Assembly: GCA_947500825.1 (NCBI GenBank)
Contig: CANMTR010000001.1
Coordinates: 429,897 to 493,896 of the forward strand
Source: an uncultured Paracoccaceae bacterium
GTDB taxonomy: Bacteria; Pseudomonadota; Alphaproteobacteria; Rhodobacterales; Rhodobacteraceae
Length of the DNA: 64,000 bases
Reading direction: 5' to 3'
Shown here: one piece after another, positions 26,182-36,228 of the stretch
Position numbering within the stretch: the stretch's first letter is position 1
Layout: the number at the start of each line of letters is the position of its first letter
Position numbers and translations under genes: made by a program
Notes under the pieces: generated by a model
The model's database searches: none
What the model was told of the DNA's origin: nothing
What the model saw: only the letters and a program-made list of their open reading frames with translations

Positions 26182-27348
26182 TCAGGCCAGGTCGATACAT
26201 TCGACGATATCCCCGACGCCACGGGCAGGATCGTGGGCGGGGCGGACGACGAGGATGTCGGCGTCGGCCAGGATCCGCAGGCGGGAGCTGTCCTGGCTGT
26301 CGAAGATCCGGGCGCCATCCGGATGAAGCCGCGCGCGCATGTAGTGCTCGCGGGGTCCGTTCGGGCCGATATCCGCGGCGAGCGGGACCTGGCGCCGCGC
26401 GGCGGGTTCGGCGGCGAGACCGGAAAGGACGCGAAGGGCCGGAAGGATGAAGACCGCGCCGCAGACCATGGCGGAGACGGGGTTCCCGGGAAGGCCGATC
26501 AGCGGCGTGCCGTCCAGGCGGCCGGCCATCAGTGGCTTGCCCGGGCGCATCGCGACCTTGTAGAAGGCGCGGTCCAGCCCGGAATGGCGCGCCACGAGGT
26601 CGTGGTCGCCGACCGAGGCGCCGCCGATGGTCACGACGAGGTCGGCGCCTCGCGCTGCCTCGAACGCGGCGGACAGGGCCGGAATGGTATCGCGCGCGAT
26701 CGGCAGAAGCCGCGCGATGCCGCCCGCCTGCTCGATCATTGTGGCCAGCCCGAGGTGGTTGGAGGCGACGATCTGGTCGTCCGCCGGTGTTTCGCCGGGC
26801 ATGACGAGCTCGTCGCCCGTGGCGATCAGGGCGATCTCGGGGCGACGGTGGACGGGAATGCGTCCATGCCCCATCGCCGCGATCAGCGCGATGTCGGAGG
26901 GACGCAGGGGCCGACCGGGAGCGAAAGTGTCGCCGGCGGAGAAGTCGAGCTCCGCGGGCCTTATATAGGCTTGCGGGTCGGCCCCGTCGCCGAGCGTGAT
27001 CGTATCGCCGTCACGCTCCACGTCTTCCTGTATCAGGACGCGCGCGCCCCCCGGCGGCACAGGCGCCCCGGTGAAGATCCGCACGGCCGCGTCGCCGGCG
27101 ATCTCTTCGGCGAAGCCGTGTCCGGCGGCGCTTTCCCCGATGACCCGGAACCGTTGGCCGGGCCGGGGATCGGAGATGCCGATCGCGTAGCCGTCCATCG
27201 CCGAGGAGGCGAAGGGCGGCTGGTCGCGCGTCGCGGCGATCGGGCCGGACAGGACGCGCCCCGCGGCGGCCCGCAGATCGACGCATTCGGTGCCGAGAGG
27301 GGAGACGAGATCGAAGACGCGGCCGAGCGCCTCCGGGACGGAAATCAC
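26182..27348 (-). CDS. moeA: Molybdopterin molybdenumtransferase
   Basis: A 388-residue MoeA (Glp/gephyrin-like) that inserts molybdate into adenylylated molybdopterin. Landmarks: [13 protein letters not shown] near the N-terminus, [34 protein letters not shown], the MoCF segment [15 protein letters not shown] and [27 protein letters not shown]. The GTG start overlaps the TGA of moaC (GTGA), which fixes the start; a longer reading runs inside moaC. Followed by lexA after a 93-base gap. Confidence 0.95.
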   Translation of the reverse strand: MISVPEALGRVFDLVSPLGTECVDLRAAAGRVLSGPIAATRDQPPFASSAMDGYAIGISDPRPGQRFRVIGESAAGHGFAEEIAGDAAVRIFTGAPVPPGGARVLIQEDVERDGDTITLGDGADPQAYIRPAELDFSAGDTFAPGRPLRPSDIALIAAMGHGRIPVHRRPEIALIATGDELVMPGETPADDQIVASNHLGLATMIEQAGGIARLLPIARDTIPALSAAFEAARGADLVVTIGGASVGDHDLVARHSGLDRAFYKVAMRPGKPLMAGRLDGTPLIGLPGNPVSAMVCGAVFILPALRVLSGLAAEPAARRQVPLAADIGPNGPREHYMRARLHPDGARIFDSQDSSRLRILADADILVVRPAHDPARGVGDIVECIDLA

Positions 27349-27821
27349 GAGCCGGCCTCGTAGCGCCCCGATTTGCCGCCGTCCTTGTAGAGCAAGCGGA
27401 TGCCGCCGATCTCCATGTCCTTCTGCGCGGCCTTCACCATGTCGTAGACCGTCAGGCACGCGGTCGAGACGGCCGTCAGCGCCTCCATCTCCACCCCGGT
27501 CTGACCCGAGGTCTTGACGGTGGCTGTCACGCGCAGGCCCGGCAGGGCGGCGTCAGCCTCCACGTCGACCGCGACGCGGGTGATGGGCAGGGGATGGCAG
27601 AGCGGGATCAGGTCGGACGTCCGCTTGGCCCCCATGATCCCGGCGAGGCGGGCCACGCCGGGGACGTCGCCCTTCTTCGCGCGGTTCTGCGAGATCATCT
27701 CCAGCGTCTCGGCGGACATGCGCACATGCCCGGTGGCGCGCGCCTCCCGGGCGGTGACCTCCTTGCCCGAGACGTCCACCATGTGGGCGTTGCCCGCGTC
27801 GTCGAAATGGGTGAGGGCCAT
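27345..27821 (-). CDS. moaC: Cyclic pyranopterin monophosphate synthase
   Basis: A 158-residue MoaC, which with MoaA turns GTP into cyclic pyranopterin monophosphate, the first molybdenum-cofactor intermediate. Diagnostic segments: [49 protein letters not shown] and TVYDMVKA followed by a KSG motif near the end. Starts 3 bases after trpC and overlaps moeA. Confidence 0.97.
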   Translation of the reverse strand: MALTHFDDAGNAHMVDVSGKEVTAREARATGHVRMSAETLEMISQNRAKKGDVPGVARLAGIMGAKRTSDLIPLCHPLPITRVAVDVEADAALPGLRVTATVKTSGQTGVEMEALTAVSTACLTVYDMVKAAQKDMEIGGIRLLYKDGGKSGRYEAGS

Positions 27822-27824
27822 CGC

Positions 27825-28634
27825 TCAGCCCCGCGCGGTGAGCGGATCGGCCAACAGCCGGCGCGTGGCCTCCGCCACGTTCGCCCGCCGCATCAGGCTC
27901 TCGCCGATCAGGAACTTGCGAGCGCCGTATCGGGCCAGGTCGGCTAGGTCCGCCGGGGTCGACAGACCGCTCTCGGCCACGATCGTCCGGTCGGCGGAGA
28001 CGATCCGCGCGAGGCGGCGGGTCACGTCGAGCGACGTCTCGAACGTGTGCAGATCGCGGTTGTTGATGCCGATCAGCGACGAGCGGAGGGCCATCGCGCG
28101 GTCCAGCTCGGCCTCGTCGTGGACCTCGATCAGCACGTCCATGTTCCAGTGGAAAGCCGCGTCCTCGAGCTCGCTGGCCTGCTCGTCCTCGAGGCTGGCC
28201 ATGATCAAAAGTATGCAGTCGGCGCCGATGGCGCGGGATTCCGTGACCTGCCAGGGATCGTAGACGAAGTCCTTGCGCAGGACCGGCAGGTCGCAGGCCG
28301 CGCGCGCGGCGACGAGGTCGTCCTCGTGGCCCTGGAAGGAGGGCGCGTCGGTCAGGATCGACAGGCAGGAGGCGCCGCCCTTCTCGTAGGCGCGGGCGAG
28401 GGCGGCGGGGTCGAAATCCTCGCGGATGAGTCCCTTGGACGGGCTGGCCTTCTTGATCTCGGCGATAAGTCCGTAACCTTCGCGGGCGGCGGCCTGGAGG
28501 CAACCGGCGAAGTCTCGCGGCTTCGGCGCACTCCGGGCGGCGCCGTCGAGCTCGGATTGCGAGCGGCGGGACTTGCGTTCCTCCACCTCGTCGAGCTTGT
28601 AGGTCTTGATGCGGTCTAGGACGGTCGGCATCAT
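27825..28634 (-). CDS. trpC: Indole-3-glycerol phosphate synthase
   Basis: A 269-residue single-function TrpC (TIM barrel), closing the indole ring in tryptophan synthesis. Recognisable parts: ILDRI-type N-terminus ([17 protein letters not shown]), [67 protein letters not shown] and [13 protein letters not shown]. The ATG overlaps the tyrS stop codon (ATGA). The trpC-moaC-moeA-lexA order is typical of Rhodobacterales; there trpC is usually preceded by trpD and trpG, but here by tyrS. Confidence 0.96.
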   Translation of the reverse strand: MMPTVLDRIKTYKLDEVEERKSRRSQSELDGAARSAPKPRDFAGCLQAAAREGYGLIAEIKKASPSKGLIREDFDPAALARAYEKGGASCLSILTDAPSFQGHEDDLVAARAACDLPVLRKDFVYDPWQVTESRAIGADCILLIMASLEDEQASELEDAAFHWNMDVLIEVHDEAELDRAMALRSSLIGINNRDLHTFETSLDVTRRLARIVSADRTIVAESGLSTPADLADLARYGARKFLIGESLMRRANVAEATRRLLADPLTARG

Positions 28635-29878
28635 TCCTCCAGCGTCACCAGGGCGTGGCGCTTGCGGCCCGCCGAGAGTTTCATCGGCAGCGCGTCGGTG
28701 CGCACCATGAGGCCGGGGTCGGTCACGGCCGCGTCGTCCATGCGCGCCCCGCCCTCGGCGATGAGCCGCTTGGCCTCCTTGCCCGATTTCGCGAGCCCCG
28801 AGCGGACGATGAGCTGGACCACGGAGATCCCGTCCGCCGCCTCGGCCCCGGTGACCGCGAGGGTCGGGAGATCGTCTCCCACGCCGCCCTTCTCGAACAC
28901 CTCGTGCGCGGTGGCACGGGCGGCCTCGGCTGCGGCGCGACCGTGGCAGAGAGCGGTGACCTCGTCGGCGAGGATCACCTTGGCCTCGTTGATCTCGGCC
29001 CCCTCAAGGGCGCCCATCCGCTCGCACTCGGCGACCGGCAGCTCGGTGAAGAGCTTGGCGAAGCGGCCCACGTCGGCGTCGGTGGTGTTGCGCCAGAACT
29101 GCCAGAACTCGTAGGGGCTCAGCATGTCGGCATTGAGCCAGATCGCACCGCCGGCGGACTTGCCCATCTTGCGCCCGTCCGACGTGGTCAGGAGCGGCGT
29201 CGTGAGGCCGAAAATCTCCGTCTCGGCGACGCGGCGGCTTAGGTCGATGCCGTTGACGATGTTGCCCCACTGGTCGGACCCGCCCATCTGCAGCAGGCAG
29301 TCGTAGCGGCGGTTGAGCTCCAGGAAGTCGTAGGCCTGGAGGATCATGTAGTTGAACTCGAGGAACGACAGCGACTGCTCCCGGTCGATCCGCGAGCGGA
29401 CGCTCTCGAAGGACAGCATCCGGTTGACGCTGAAATGGCGCCCGATGTCGCGCAGGAAGCCCAGGTAGTTCAGCCCGTCGAGCCATTCGGCGTTGTCGAG
29501 CATCAATGCGTCCGTCGCGCCGTCGCCGTAGTCGAGGTACTTGGCGAAGACGCCCTGCATTCCGGCGATATTGTCGGCGATCTGCTCGGGGCCGAGGAGG
29601 GGACGTTCGTCGGAGCGGAACGACGGATCGCCCACCTTGGTGGTCCCGCCGCCCATCAGGGTGATGGGCTTGTGGCCGGTCTTTTGCAGCCAGCGCAGCA
29701 TCATGACGTTGAGCAGGTGGCCGACATGCAGGGACTTGGCCGTGGCGTCGTAGCCGATATAGGCGGGGACCGTGCCGGAGGTCAGGGCGTCGTCCAGTCC
29801 CTCCAGATCGGTACAGCCTGCGACGAAACCGCGTTCCGTCATCACCTGGAGGAAATCCGATTTCGGCTGGTAGCTCAT
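28631..29878 (-). CDS. tyrS: Tyrosyl-tRNA synthetase
   Basis: A 415-residue class I synthetase charging tRNA-Tyr. The HIGH-type motif is HVGH in [14 protein letters not shown], the tyrosine pocket contains GGSDQWGNI, and the KMSKS equivalent is KMGKS. An S4 RNA-binding domain ends the protein ([27 protein letters not shown]). Divergent from anmK with a 64-base gap. It overlaps trpC by 4 bases, an unusual coupling of a tRNA synthetase with tryptophan biosynthesis. Confidence 0.96.
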   Translation of the reverse strand: MSYQPKSDFLQVMTERGFVAGCTDLEGLDDALTSGTVPAYIGYDATAKSLHVGHLLNVMMLRWLQKTGHKPITLMGGGTTKVGDPSFRSDERPLLGPEQIADNIAGMQGVFAKYLDYGDGATDALMLDNAEWLDGLNYLGFLRDIGRHFSVNRMLSFESVRSRIDREQSLSFLEFNYMILQAYDFLELNRRYDCLLQMGGSDQWGNIVNGIDLSRRVAETEIFGLTTPLLTTSDGRKMGKSAGGAIWLNADMLSPYEFWQFWRNTTDADVGRFAKLFTELPVAECERMGALEGAEINEAKVILADEVTALCHGRAAAEAARATAHEVFEKGGVGDDLPTLAVTGAEAADGISVVQLIVRSGLAKSGKEAKRLIAEGGARMDDAAVTDPGLMVRTDALPMKLSAGRKRHALVTLEE

Positions 29879-29942
29879 AGGCTGTTGCGTCCATGCTCGG
29901 GGTCTGAACCGCTATAACGGCGCTATCGGCGAGAGGAAAGCC

Positions 29943-31073
29943 ATGTTGCAGGACGCTAGGGAAACGGTCCCTATCCGGGCCTTGGGGACCATGTCCGGGA
30001 CGTCGCTCGACGGGGTGGACGCCGCGACGGTTCTCACGGACGGCGTGCGGATATTCGAACTGGGACGGACGGCCTACCGCCCCTACGCCGAGGCGGAGCG
30101 CGCGGTCCTGCGCGCCGCGCTGGGCCGGTGGGACGGGCTGGACGACGCGGCACGGGTGGTCGAGGCCGCGCATGCGGAGCTTCTGGGCGGGTTGCCCGGG
30201 GCGGACATCGTCGGGTTCCACGGTCAGACGACGGCCCACGATCCAGCCGCGGGGCGGACCTGCCAGGTCGGGGACGGGCAGCGCGTGGCGCAGGCGCTCG
30301 GTTGTCCCGTGGCCTGGGATTTCCGTTCCGCCGATGTGGCGGCGGGTGGGCAGGGCGCGCCGCTCGCACCGTTCTACCACCACGCGGCGATGCGGTACGT
30401 GGGGCGGGACGCGCCCGTGGCGGTCCTGAACCTGGGCGGTGTGGGCAACCTCACGTGGCTCGACCCCACCATCGCGGACCCCGCCGCCCCGGGGGCGTGC
30501 CTCGCCTTCGACACCGGCCCGGCCAACGCCCCGCTCGACGATCTGGTGAACGCGCGAACGGGGGAGGACAGGGATTCGGGCGGGGAGATTGCCGCTGCCG
30601 GAACGCCCGACCGAAAGGTCGTGGATCGCCTGCTCGGCGATCCGTATTTCGCCCGCCACGCCCCGAAGTCGCTCGACCGCGACGCGTTCGGATGGCTGGC
30701 GCAGGCGGTCTCGGACCTGTCCCTGGAAGACGCCGCCGCGACGCTGACCCGTGCTGTTGCCGAGACGGTGGCCGCGGGACTCGGCCTTTGCCCGACGCGG
30801 CCGGCCGGGCTGCTCGTGACGGGCGGGGGGCGGCATAACGCGACCATGATGGGCATGCTGACCGAGGCGGCCGGCATTCCCGTCGCGCCGGTGGAAACCG
30901 TGGGCCTAGACGGCGACATGATGGAGGCACAGGCCTTCGCCTTCCTCGCCGTACGGGTTCTCAGGGGCCTTCCGCTTTCCGCTCCCGGGACGACGGGGGT
31001 TAAGGCGCCCCTGCCGGGTGGTCGCGTATCGCGGGCGGGAGAGGCATCGGAGGCGGTTCGCCTGAGAGCGTGA
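29943..31073 (+). CDS. anmK: Anhydro-N-acetylmuramic acid kinase
   Basis: A 376-residue AnmK that hydrolyses and phosphorylates 1,6-anhydro-MurNAc from recycled peptidoglycan to MurNAc-6-phosphate. Family signatures: LGTMSGTSLDGVDAA at the N-terminus, GFHGQTTAHDP, LNLGGVGNLTWLD, AFDTGPANAPLDDLV and LLVTGGGRHNATMM. A good Shine-Dalgarno (GAGAGGAAAG) precedes the ATG. Confidence 0.95.
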   Translation: MLQDARETVPIRALGTMSGTSLDGVDAATVLTDGVRIFELGRTAYRPYAEAERAVLRAALGRWDGLDDAARVVEAAHAELLGGLPGADIVGFHGQTTAHDPAAGRTCQVGDGQRVAQALGCPVAWDFRSADVAAGGQGAPLAPFYHHAAMRYVGRDAPVAVLNLGGVGNLTWLDPTIADPAAPGACLAFDTGPANAPLDDLVNARTGEDRDSGGEIAAAGTPDRKVVDRLLGDPYFARHAPKSLDRDAFGWLAQAVSDLSLEDAAATLTRAVAETVAAGLGLCPTRPAGLLVTGGGRHNATMMGMLTEAAGIPVAPVETVGLDGDMMEAQAFAFLAVRVLRGLPLSAPGTTGVKAPLPGGRVSRAGEASEAVRLRA

Positions 31074-31147
31074 AAGGGCGCCCCCCGCGTTGCGCCCGGA
31101 GGAGGGGGAAGCTAAGCGGGTCGCGGAACCGAGAATGGAGGGGGCGC

Positions 31148-32086
31148 ATGGCGCTGGCATTGGTCTTTCCAGGACAGGGCGCCCAGAGCGTCGGGATGGG
31201 GCGGGACCTGGCGGAGGCCTACCCGGACGCGCGCGCGGTCTTCGACGAGGTCGACGAGGCGCTGGGCGAATCCCTATCCGCGACGATATGGTCGGGAGAT
31301 GCCGATACGCTGACCCTGACCGCGAACGCCCAGCCGGCCTTGATGGCCACGTCGCTTGCGGCGGTCCGGGCGCTCGAGGCGGAGGGGTTCGACCTGTCGC
31401 GCGCGGCCATGGTCGCGGGCCATTCGCTCGGCGAGTATTCCGCTCTCGCGGCTGCCGGCGCGCTGACGGTGAGCGACGCCGCGCGGCTTCTGCGCCTGCG
31501 CGGGAAGGCGATGCAGGAGGCGGTGCCGGTGGGCGAGGGGGCGATGGCAGCGCTCCTCGGCCTCGACTTCGCCGCGGCGACGGACGTGGCAGAAAGGGCG
31601 GCGCAGGGCGATGTATGCCGCGCGGCCAACGACAACGATCCCTCACAGGTCGTGATCTCGGGGCATCGACAGGCGGTGGAGCGCGCCGTGGATTTGGCCA
31701 AGGAGGCCGGGGCGAAGCGCGCGGTGATGCTGCCCGTCTCGGCCCCGTTCCACTGCGACCTGATGCAGCACGCGGCCGAGCGCATGGCGGGGGCGCTGAA
31801 CGAGGTACGGATCGCCGTGCCTTGCGTGCCCGTGGTCGCGAACGTGACCGCCGCGCCCGTGCAGGACCCCGAGGAGATCCGCAGGCTGCTCGTCGATCAG
31901 GTGACCGGAGCCGTGCGCTGGCGCGAGAGCGTGGCGCGCATGGCCGCGGACGGGATCGACGAAATCTGGGAGGTCGGCGCGGGAAAGGCCCTGTCGGGCA
32001 TGGTCCGCCGCATCGACCGCAGCATCTCGACACGGACGGTCGGCACCCCGGACGAGGTGCGCGCGGCCATGGAAACGGGAGAATGA
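31148..32086 (+). CDS. fabD: Malonyl-CoA:ACP transacylase
   Basis: A 312-residue FabD, loading malonate onto ACP. Active-site Ser93 is in GHSLGEYSALAA, and FPGQGAQSVGMG opens the protein; the catalytic His is in SAPFHCDLM. First gene of a fabD-fabG pair, followed by acpP-fabF-mltG. Start chosen at the ATG immediately before ALALVFPGQG; its stop overlaps the fabG ATG (ATGA). Confidence 0.96.
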   Translation: MALALVFPGQGAQSVGMGRDLAEAYPDARAVFDEVDEALGESLSATIWSGDADTLTLTANAQPALMATSLAAVRALEAEGFDLSRAAMVAGHSLGEYSALAAAGALTVSDAARLLRLRGKAMQEAVPVGEGAMAALLGLDFAAATDVAERAAQGDVCRAANDNDPSQVVISGHRQAVERAVDLAKEAGAKRAVMLPVSAPFHCDLMQHAAERMAGALNEVRIAVPCVPVVANVTAAPVQDPEEIRRLLVDQVTGAVRWRESVARMAADGIDEIWEVGAGKALSGMVRRIDRSISTRTVGTPDEVRAAMETGE

Positions 32087-32826
32087 GCATGTTCGATCTG
32101 ACCGGGAAGACAGCGCTCGTGACCGGCGCATCTGGCGGTATCGGCGGCGCCGTGGCGCGCGCCCTCCATGCCGCCGGCGCACAGGTTGCGCTTTCGGGAA
32201 CGCGGGAGGCGCCGCTGGAAGACCTGGCCGGAGAACTTGGCGAGCGCGCCCACGTCCTGCCGTGCAACCTGTCCGACCTCGAGGCCGTGAAGGCGCTCCC
32301 TAAGCGCGTGACCGAGGTTGCGGGATCGCTGGACATCCTCGTCAACAATGCCGGCGTCACCCGCGACCAGCTGACGATGCGGATGTCGGACGAGGACTGG
32401 CAGACCGTGCTCGATGTCAACCTGACCGCCGTGATGAAGTTGAGCCAGGCGAGCCTGAGGGGCATGATGAAGTCCCGCTGGGGGCGGATCGTGAACATCT
32501 CCTCCATCGTGGGATCGACCGGCAATCCGGGACAGGCGAATTATGCCGCCGCGAAAGCCGGGGTCGTGGGCTTCGGCAAGTCACTGGCCCACGAGGTCGC
32601 GACCCGCGGCGTGACGGTGAACACCGTGTCACCGGGCTTCATCGAGACCGCGATGACCGACAAGCTGACCGACGAGCAGAAGTCCGGCATCATGGGGCAG
32701 GTGCCCATGGGACGCATGGGGCGGGCCGACGAAATCGCGGCGGCGGTCCTGTACCTGTCGAGCCCGGAGGCGGGCTACGTCACGGGGGCGACACTGCACG
32801 TCAACGGCGGCATGGCCATGATCTGA
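32083..32826 (+). CDS. fabG: 3-oxoacyl-ACP reductase
   Basis: A 247-residue NADPH-dependent SDR, catalysing the first reduction of fatty acid elongation. TGASGGIG is the nucleotide-binding motif; NNAG follows, and the Ser-Tyr-Lys triad is in [23 protein letters not shown]. The C-terminus [15 protein letters not shown] is typical of FabG. Start at the ATG overlapping the fabD stop; a second ATG two codons later would also work. Confidence 0.96.
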   Translation: MSMFDLTGKTALVTGASGGIGGAVARALHAAGAQVALSGTREAPLEDLAGELGERAHVLPCNLSDLEAVKALPKRVTEVAGSLDILVNNAGVTRDQLTMRMSDEDWQTVLDVNLTAVMKLSQASLRGMMKSRWGRIVNISSIVGSTGNPGQANYAAAKAGVVGFGKSLAHEVATRGVTVNTVSPGFIETAMTDKLTDEQKSGIMGQVPMGRMGRADEIAAAVLYLSSPEAGYVTGATLHVNGGMAMI

Positions 32827-32845
32827 GCGCGCAGGGCGAAACCGT

Positions 32846-32873
32846 TTGCCACGGTTTGACGGTATGCTATAGG
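32846..32873 (+). promoter_or_regulatory. Putative acpP promoter
   Basis: TTGCCA (32846-32851) and TATAGG (32868-32873) are separated by 16 bases in the 149-base gap before acpP, and lie about 100 bases before the acpP ATG. acpP is usually expressed far above its neighbours, so a promoter is expected here. Inference from consensus match. Confidence 0.45.
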
Positions 32874-32975
32874 CGGCCCACCATTTTGGAGCCATCCCGA
32901 CCGGGTGGACAGGGACAAGACGTGCCCCGCCGGGGCGGACAGTGGACGGGATATCCCGAAAGAGAAGGAAGAGAC

Positions 32976-33215
32976 ATGAGCGACGGCGATATCGAAGAGC
33001 GCGTCAGGAAGAAGGTCGTCGAGCACCTCGGCGTCGAAGAGGAGAAGGTGACCCGGAACGCCTCGTTCATCGACGACCTCGGCGCGGACAGCCTCGATAC
33101 GGTCGAGCTGGTCATGGCCTTCGAGGAAGAGTTCGGCATCGAGATCCCCGACGACGCCGCCGAGAAGATCCAGACGTTCGGCGATGCCGTCGACTACATC
33201 AAGGAAGCGACCTGA
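32976..33215 (+). CDS. acpP: Acyl carrier protein
   Basis: A 79-residue acidic ACP of fatty acid synthesis. The 4'-phosphopantetheine attachment Ser39 lies in [26 protein letters not shown]. Shine-Dalgarno AGAAGGAAGAG precedes the ATG. It has its own probable promoter and is followed by an intrinsic terminator, consistent with separate high expression. Confidence 0.98.
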   Translation: MSDGDIEERVRKKVVEHLGVEEEKVTRNASFIDDLGADSLDTVELVMAFEEEFGIEIPDDAAEKIQTFGDAVDYIKEAT

Positions 33216-33243
33216 CGCCGTCGGACCTTCCGTGAGGAACGAG

Positions 33244-33276
33244 ACGGGCGCGATCCTGCAGGGTCGCGCCCGTTTT
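33244..33276 (+). terminator. Rho-independent terminator after acpP
   Basis: ACGGGCGCGA (33244-33253) pairs with TCGCGCCCGT (33264-33273) around a 10-base loop and runs into TTTT. Located 28 bases after the acpP stop. Confidence 0.85.
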
Positions 33277-33383
33277 GCATTCGGCCCCCGCCCGGCCAGC
33301 CGAAGGTCGGCGTTCCGGGTCTTCCAACCGCCGGACGCGCCGTGTATCAGGCCCGGGCACGGTGGACAGCGAGACGAGGCAGC

Positions 33384-34646
33384 ATGCGGCGCGTAGTCAT
33401 TTCCGGGATGGGCATGGTCACTCCGTTGGCCTGCGGGGTCGAGGAGACGTGGTCGCGGCTCCTGCAGGGACGCTCCGGCGCGGGCCCGATCCGGAGCTTC
33501 GACGCCTCGAAGTTGGCCACGACCTATGCCTGCGAAGTTCCCGACGGGGACGGCTCCGACGGGACGTTCAACCCCGACGACTGGCTCGAGCCCAAGGAAC
33601 AGCGCAAGGTCGACCGGTTCATCCAGCTCGGCATGGCTGCCGCCGACCAGGCCATCGCGCATTCGGGGCTGACGGCTGAGACGGGCGATGATCCGGAGCG
33701 GATCGGCGTGATGATCGGCTCCGGCATCGGCGGGCTGCAATCCATCGCCGAGACGGCCATCCTGATCAAGGAGCGCGGTCCGCGCCGCGTCTCGCCGTTC
33801 TTCATCCCCGGCTCGCTGATCAACCTGATCAGTGGCCAGGTCTCGATCAAGTACGGGTTCAAGGGGCCGAACCACGCGGTGGTCACCGCCTGCTCCACGG
33901 GTGCGCACGCGATCGGGGATGCGTCGCGCCTGATCCAGCTCGGCGACGCGGACGTGATGGTCGCCGGCGGCTCGGAGAGCGCGATCTGCGAGGTGGGCAT
34001 TGCCGGCTTCAACGCGTGCAAGGCGCTGTCGACCAAGTTCGGGGACGCCCCGGAGAAGGCAAGCCGACCTTGGGATTCCGGCCGTGACGGCTTCGTCATG
34101 GGCGAGGGGGCGGGCGTCCTGGTGCTGGAGGAGTACGAGCGGGCCAAGGCCCGGGGCGCGACGATCTACGCCGAGGTCATCGGCTACGGCCTGTCGGGCG
34201 ACGCGCACCACATCACCGCCCCGCCGCCCGACCACGAGGGGGCCGAACGGGCCATGCGCGCGGCGGTCAAGCGGGCAGGGATCTCGGCCAGCGAGATCGA
34301 CTACGTCAATGCGCACGGAACCTCGACCATGGCGGACACGATCGAGATGGGCGCCGTACAGCGCCTCTTGGGGGAGGCGGCCGAACGGGCCACCATGTCG
34401 TCCACCAAGTCGGCCACCGGCCACCTGCTGGGCGCGGCCGGGGCAATCGAGGCCATCTTCTCCGTCCTGGCGATCCGCGACCAGGTGGCGCCGCCGACGC
34501 TGAACCTCGAGACCCCGCCGGAGGATGCACTCATCGACCTCGCCCCGCTCGAAAAGGTGGGCCGCAAGATCGACGTCGTCTTGTCGAACTCGTTCGGCTT
34601 CGGGGGGACGAACGCGGCCCTGCTCCTGCGCAAGATCGACGCGTGA
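33384..34646 (+). CDS. fabF: 3-oxoacyl-ACP synthase II
   Basis: A 420-residue KASII condensing enzyme. Active-site Cys170 lies in VVTACSTGAHAIG, with the two histidines in NAHGTSTMADT and STKSATGHLLGAAGA. The C-terminus FGFGGTNAALLLRK is typical. Start at MRRVVISGMGMV, where homology starts, rather than 14 codons upstream. Its TGA overlaps the mltG ATG by one base. Confidence 0.97.
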   Translation: MRRVVISGMGMVTPLACGVEETWSRLLQGRSGAGPIRSFDASKLATTYACEVPDGDGSDGTFNPDDWLEPKEQRKVDRFIQLGMAAADQAIAHSGLTAETGDDPERIGVMIGSGIGGLQSIAETAILIKERGPRRVSPFFIPGSLINLISGQVSIKYGFKGPNHAVVTACSTGAHAIGDASRLIQLGDADVMVAGGSESAICEVGIAGFNACKALSTKFGDAPEKASRPWDSGRDGFVMGEGAGVLVLEEYERAKARGATIYAEVIGYGLSGDAHHITAPPPDHEGAERAMRAAVKRAGISASEIDYVNAHGTSTMADTIEMGAVQRLLGEAAERATMSSTKSATGHLLGAAGAIEAIFSVLAIRDQVAPPTLNLETPPEDALIDLAPLEKVGRKIDVVLSNSFGFGGTNAALLLRKIDA

Positions 34647-35800
34647 TGTGGCGCCACATCGCCTCGAACGGGCTGACCTTGCTGATCGTGGGCCTCGTGG
34701 TTCTTGCCGGGGTGATCGGCTGGGGAATGAATACGTACCGATCGAGCGGTCCGCTGGATCAGGCCATGTGCCTCAGGGTCGAGCCGGGATCGAACATGCG
34801 GGGCGTATCCGAGGACCTGAGGTCGCAGGACGCGGTGTCTTCCGCGCAACTGTTCCGGATCGCCGCCGACTACACCGACCGGGCCAGCGAGCTGAAGGCG
34901 GGGAGCTTCCTCATTCCCGAGAACGCCTCCATGGAAGAGATCGTCGATATCGTCACCCGGGGTGGCCAGAGTACGTGCGGCACCGAAATCATCTATCGTG
35001 TCGGGGTGAACGCCCACGAGATCGAGGTACGCGAACTCGATCCCGCAACGGGGCGCTTTTCCACGGGGGCCGAGTTCGACCCCGCGGAAGATGCCGCGCC
35101 TGATCTCTATGCCACGATGCGGGACAGGGATGATACACGTTACCGCGTGGCAGTGGCCGAGGGGGTTACCAGCTGGCAGATCGTCGACGCGTTGCGGGCC
35201 GCGGATTTCCTCGACGGAGAGGTCGACGCGGTCCCGGCCGAGGGCCGCCTGGCCCCGGATAGCTACGAGGTGTCGCCCGGTGACGTCCGTGCCGACCTGC
35301 TTGCGCGCATGGAGGCGCGGCAGGACGAAAGGCTCAACGCCGCGTGGGAGGAGAGGGCCGAAGGCCTGCCCTACGACACGCTCGAGGAGGCGCTCGTCAT
35401 GGCCTCGATCGTCGAGAAGGAGACCGGCGTCGCCGAGGAGCGCGCCACGGTCGCAAGCGTCTTCGTCAACCGGTTGGAAGCGGGAATGCGGCTGCAGACC
35501 GACCCGACCGTGATCTACGGCATCACGAGAGGCGAGGGCGTTCTGGGACGGGGCCTGCGCCGCAGCGAACTCGACGCTGCGACCCCCTACAATACTTACG
35601 TCATCGATGGGTTGCCGCCGACCCCGATCGCCAATCCCGGACGGGACGCGATCGCGGCCGCGATGAACCCGGCCTCGACGGAGTTTCTCTACTTCGTCGC
35701 GGATGGCACCGGTGGGCATGCCTTCGCCACGACCCTTGATGAGCACAACGCGAACGTCGCTCGCTGGCGGGAAATCGAGGCGAACCGCGCCGGGCAGTGA
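34646..35800 (+). CDS. mltG: Endolytic murein transglycosylase MltG
   Basis: A 384-residue membrane-anchored transglycosylase that cuts nascent glycan strands and sets their length. One N-terminal helix (GLTLLIVGLVVLAGVIGWGM), a LysM-like part and the YceG domain. Catalytic Glu257 is in ALVMASIVEKETG, and the conserved RLQTDPTVIYG, LPPTPIANPG and YFVADGTGGHAFATT segments follow. A GTG one codon upstream is possible, but the ATG with TGATG coupling is preferred. Last gene before the GTA cluster. Confidence 0.94.
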   Translation: MWRHIASNGLTLLIVGLVVLAGVIGWGMNTYRSSGPLDQAMCLRVEPGSNMRGVSEDLRSQDAVSSAQLFRIAADYTDRASELKAGSFLIPENASMEEIVDIVTRGGQSTCGTEIIYRVGVNAHEIEVRELDPATGRFSTGAEFDPAEDAAPDLYATMRDRDDTRYRVAVAEGVTSWQIVDALRAADFLDGEVDAVPAEGRLAPDSYEVSPGDVRADLLARMEARQDERLNAAWEERAEGLPYDTLEEALVMASIVEKETGVAEERATVASVFVNRLEAGMRLQTDPTVIYGITRGEGVLGRGLRRSELDAATPYNTYVIDGLPPTPIANPGRDAIAAAMNPASTEFLYFVADGTGGHAFATTLDEHNANVARWREIEANRAGQ

Positions 35801-36228
35801 TGTCCGGCGAGGCGGCTCGTTCTCGCGGCTTGGGCCGACGGCAAAGCCCGTGTCCTGTTCGCCCTGGGAGGACGGCCTTTCCTTCCGCGCCCCGGCGATC
35901 AGGAGCGCGCCCCTAGTCGAGCGGGCTCCCCAGCGTTCACCTGATACATCCCTTCTGTAGGGGGCATAAGCCCGGTCCCGGAGATGCCGAGCGCGCCGGC
36001 ATGAGGATGCGATGCACTGCCGCGGCGACGGACGTCCCCATGCCTTCGGGATGAGCGATCGCTTGCCATTGCGAGGTGGCGTGAACGGTCGCCGCCAACT
36101 CTGTTTCCAACGTTCGCTGGCCAAGGCGGCGCGTAACGCGCGTCTGCCAATCTTTGCGCGAGCCCGGAAGCCGGACGCAGATCCGCGGGCTGCGCAGTTC
36201 TGGCGAGGCGAACGGAAATGGCAGGCGA
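35801..36228. other. Gene-free leader between mltG and the GTA cluster
   Basis: 428 bases without a supported gene. Short frames cross it (for example a 79-codon frame at 36012-36251) but have no family resemblance and no ribosome binding site. The region should contain the promoter and activator site of the GTA cluster. I see no clean sigma-70 consensus and no GTTC-N7-GTTC box. A weak CCCT/AGGG hairpin lies near 35950. Confidence 0.55.

Noticed and set aside
34301..36124. Long minus-strand frame across fabF and mltG
   Set aside because: Antisense to two well-supported genes, no domain visible.
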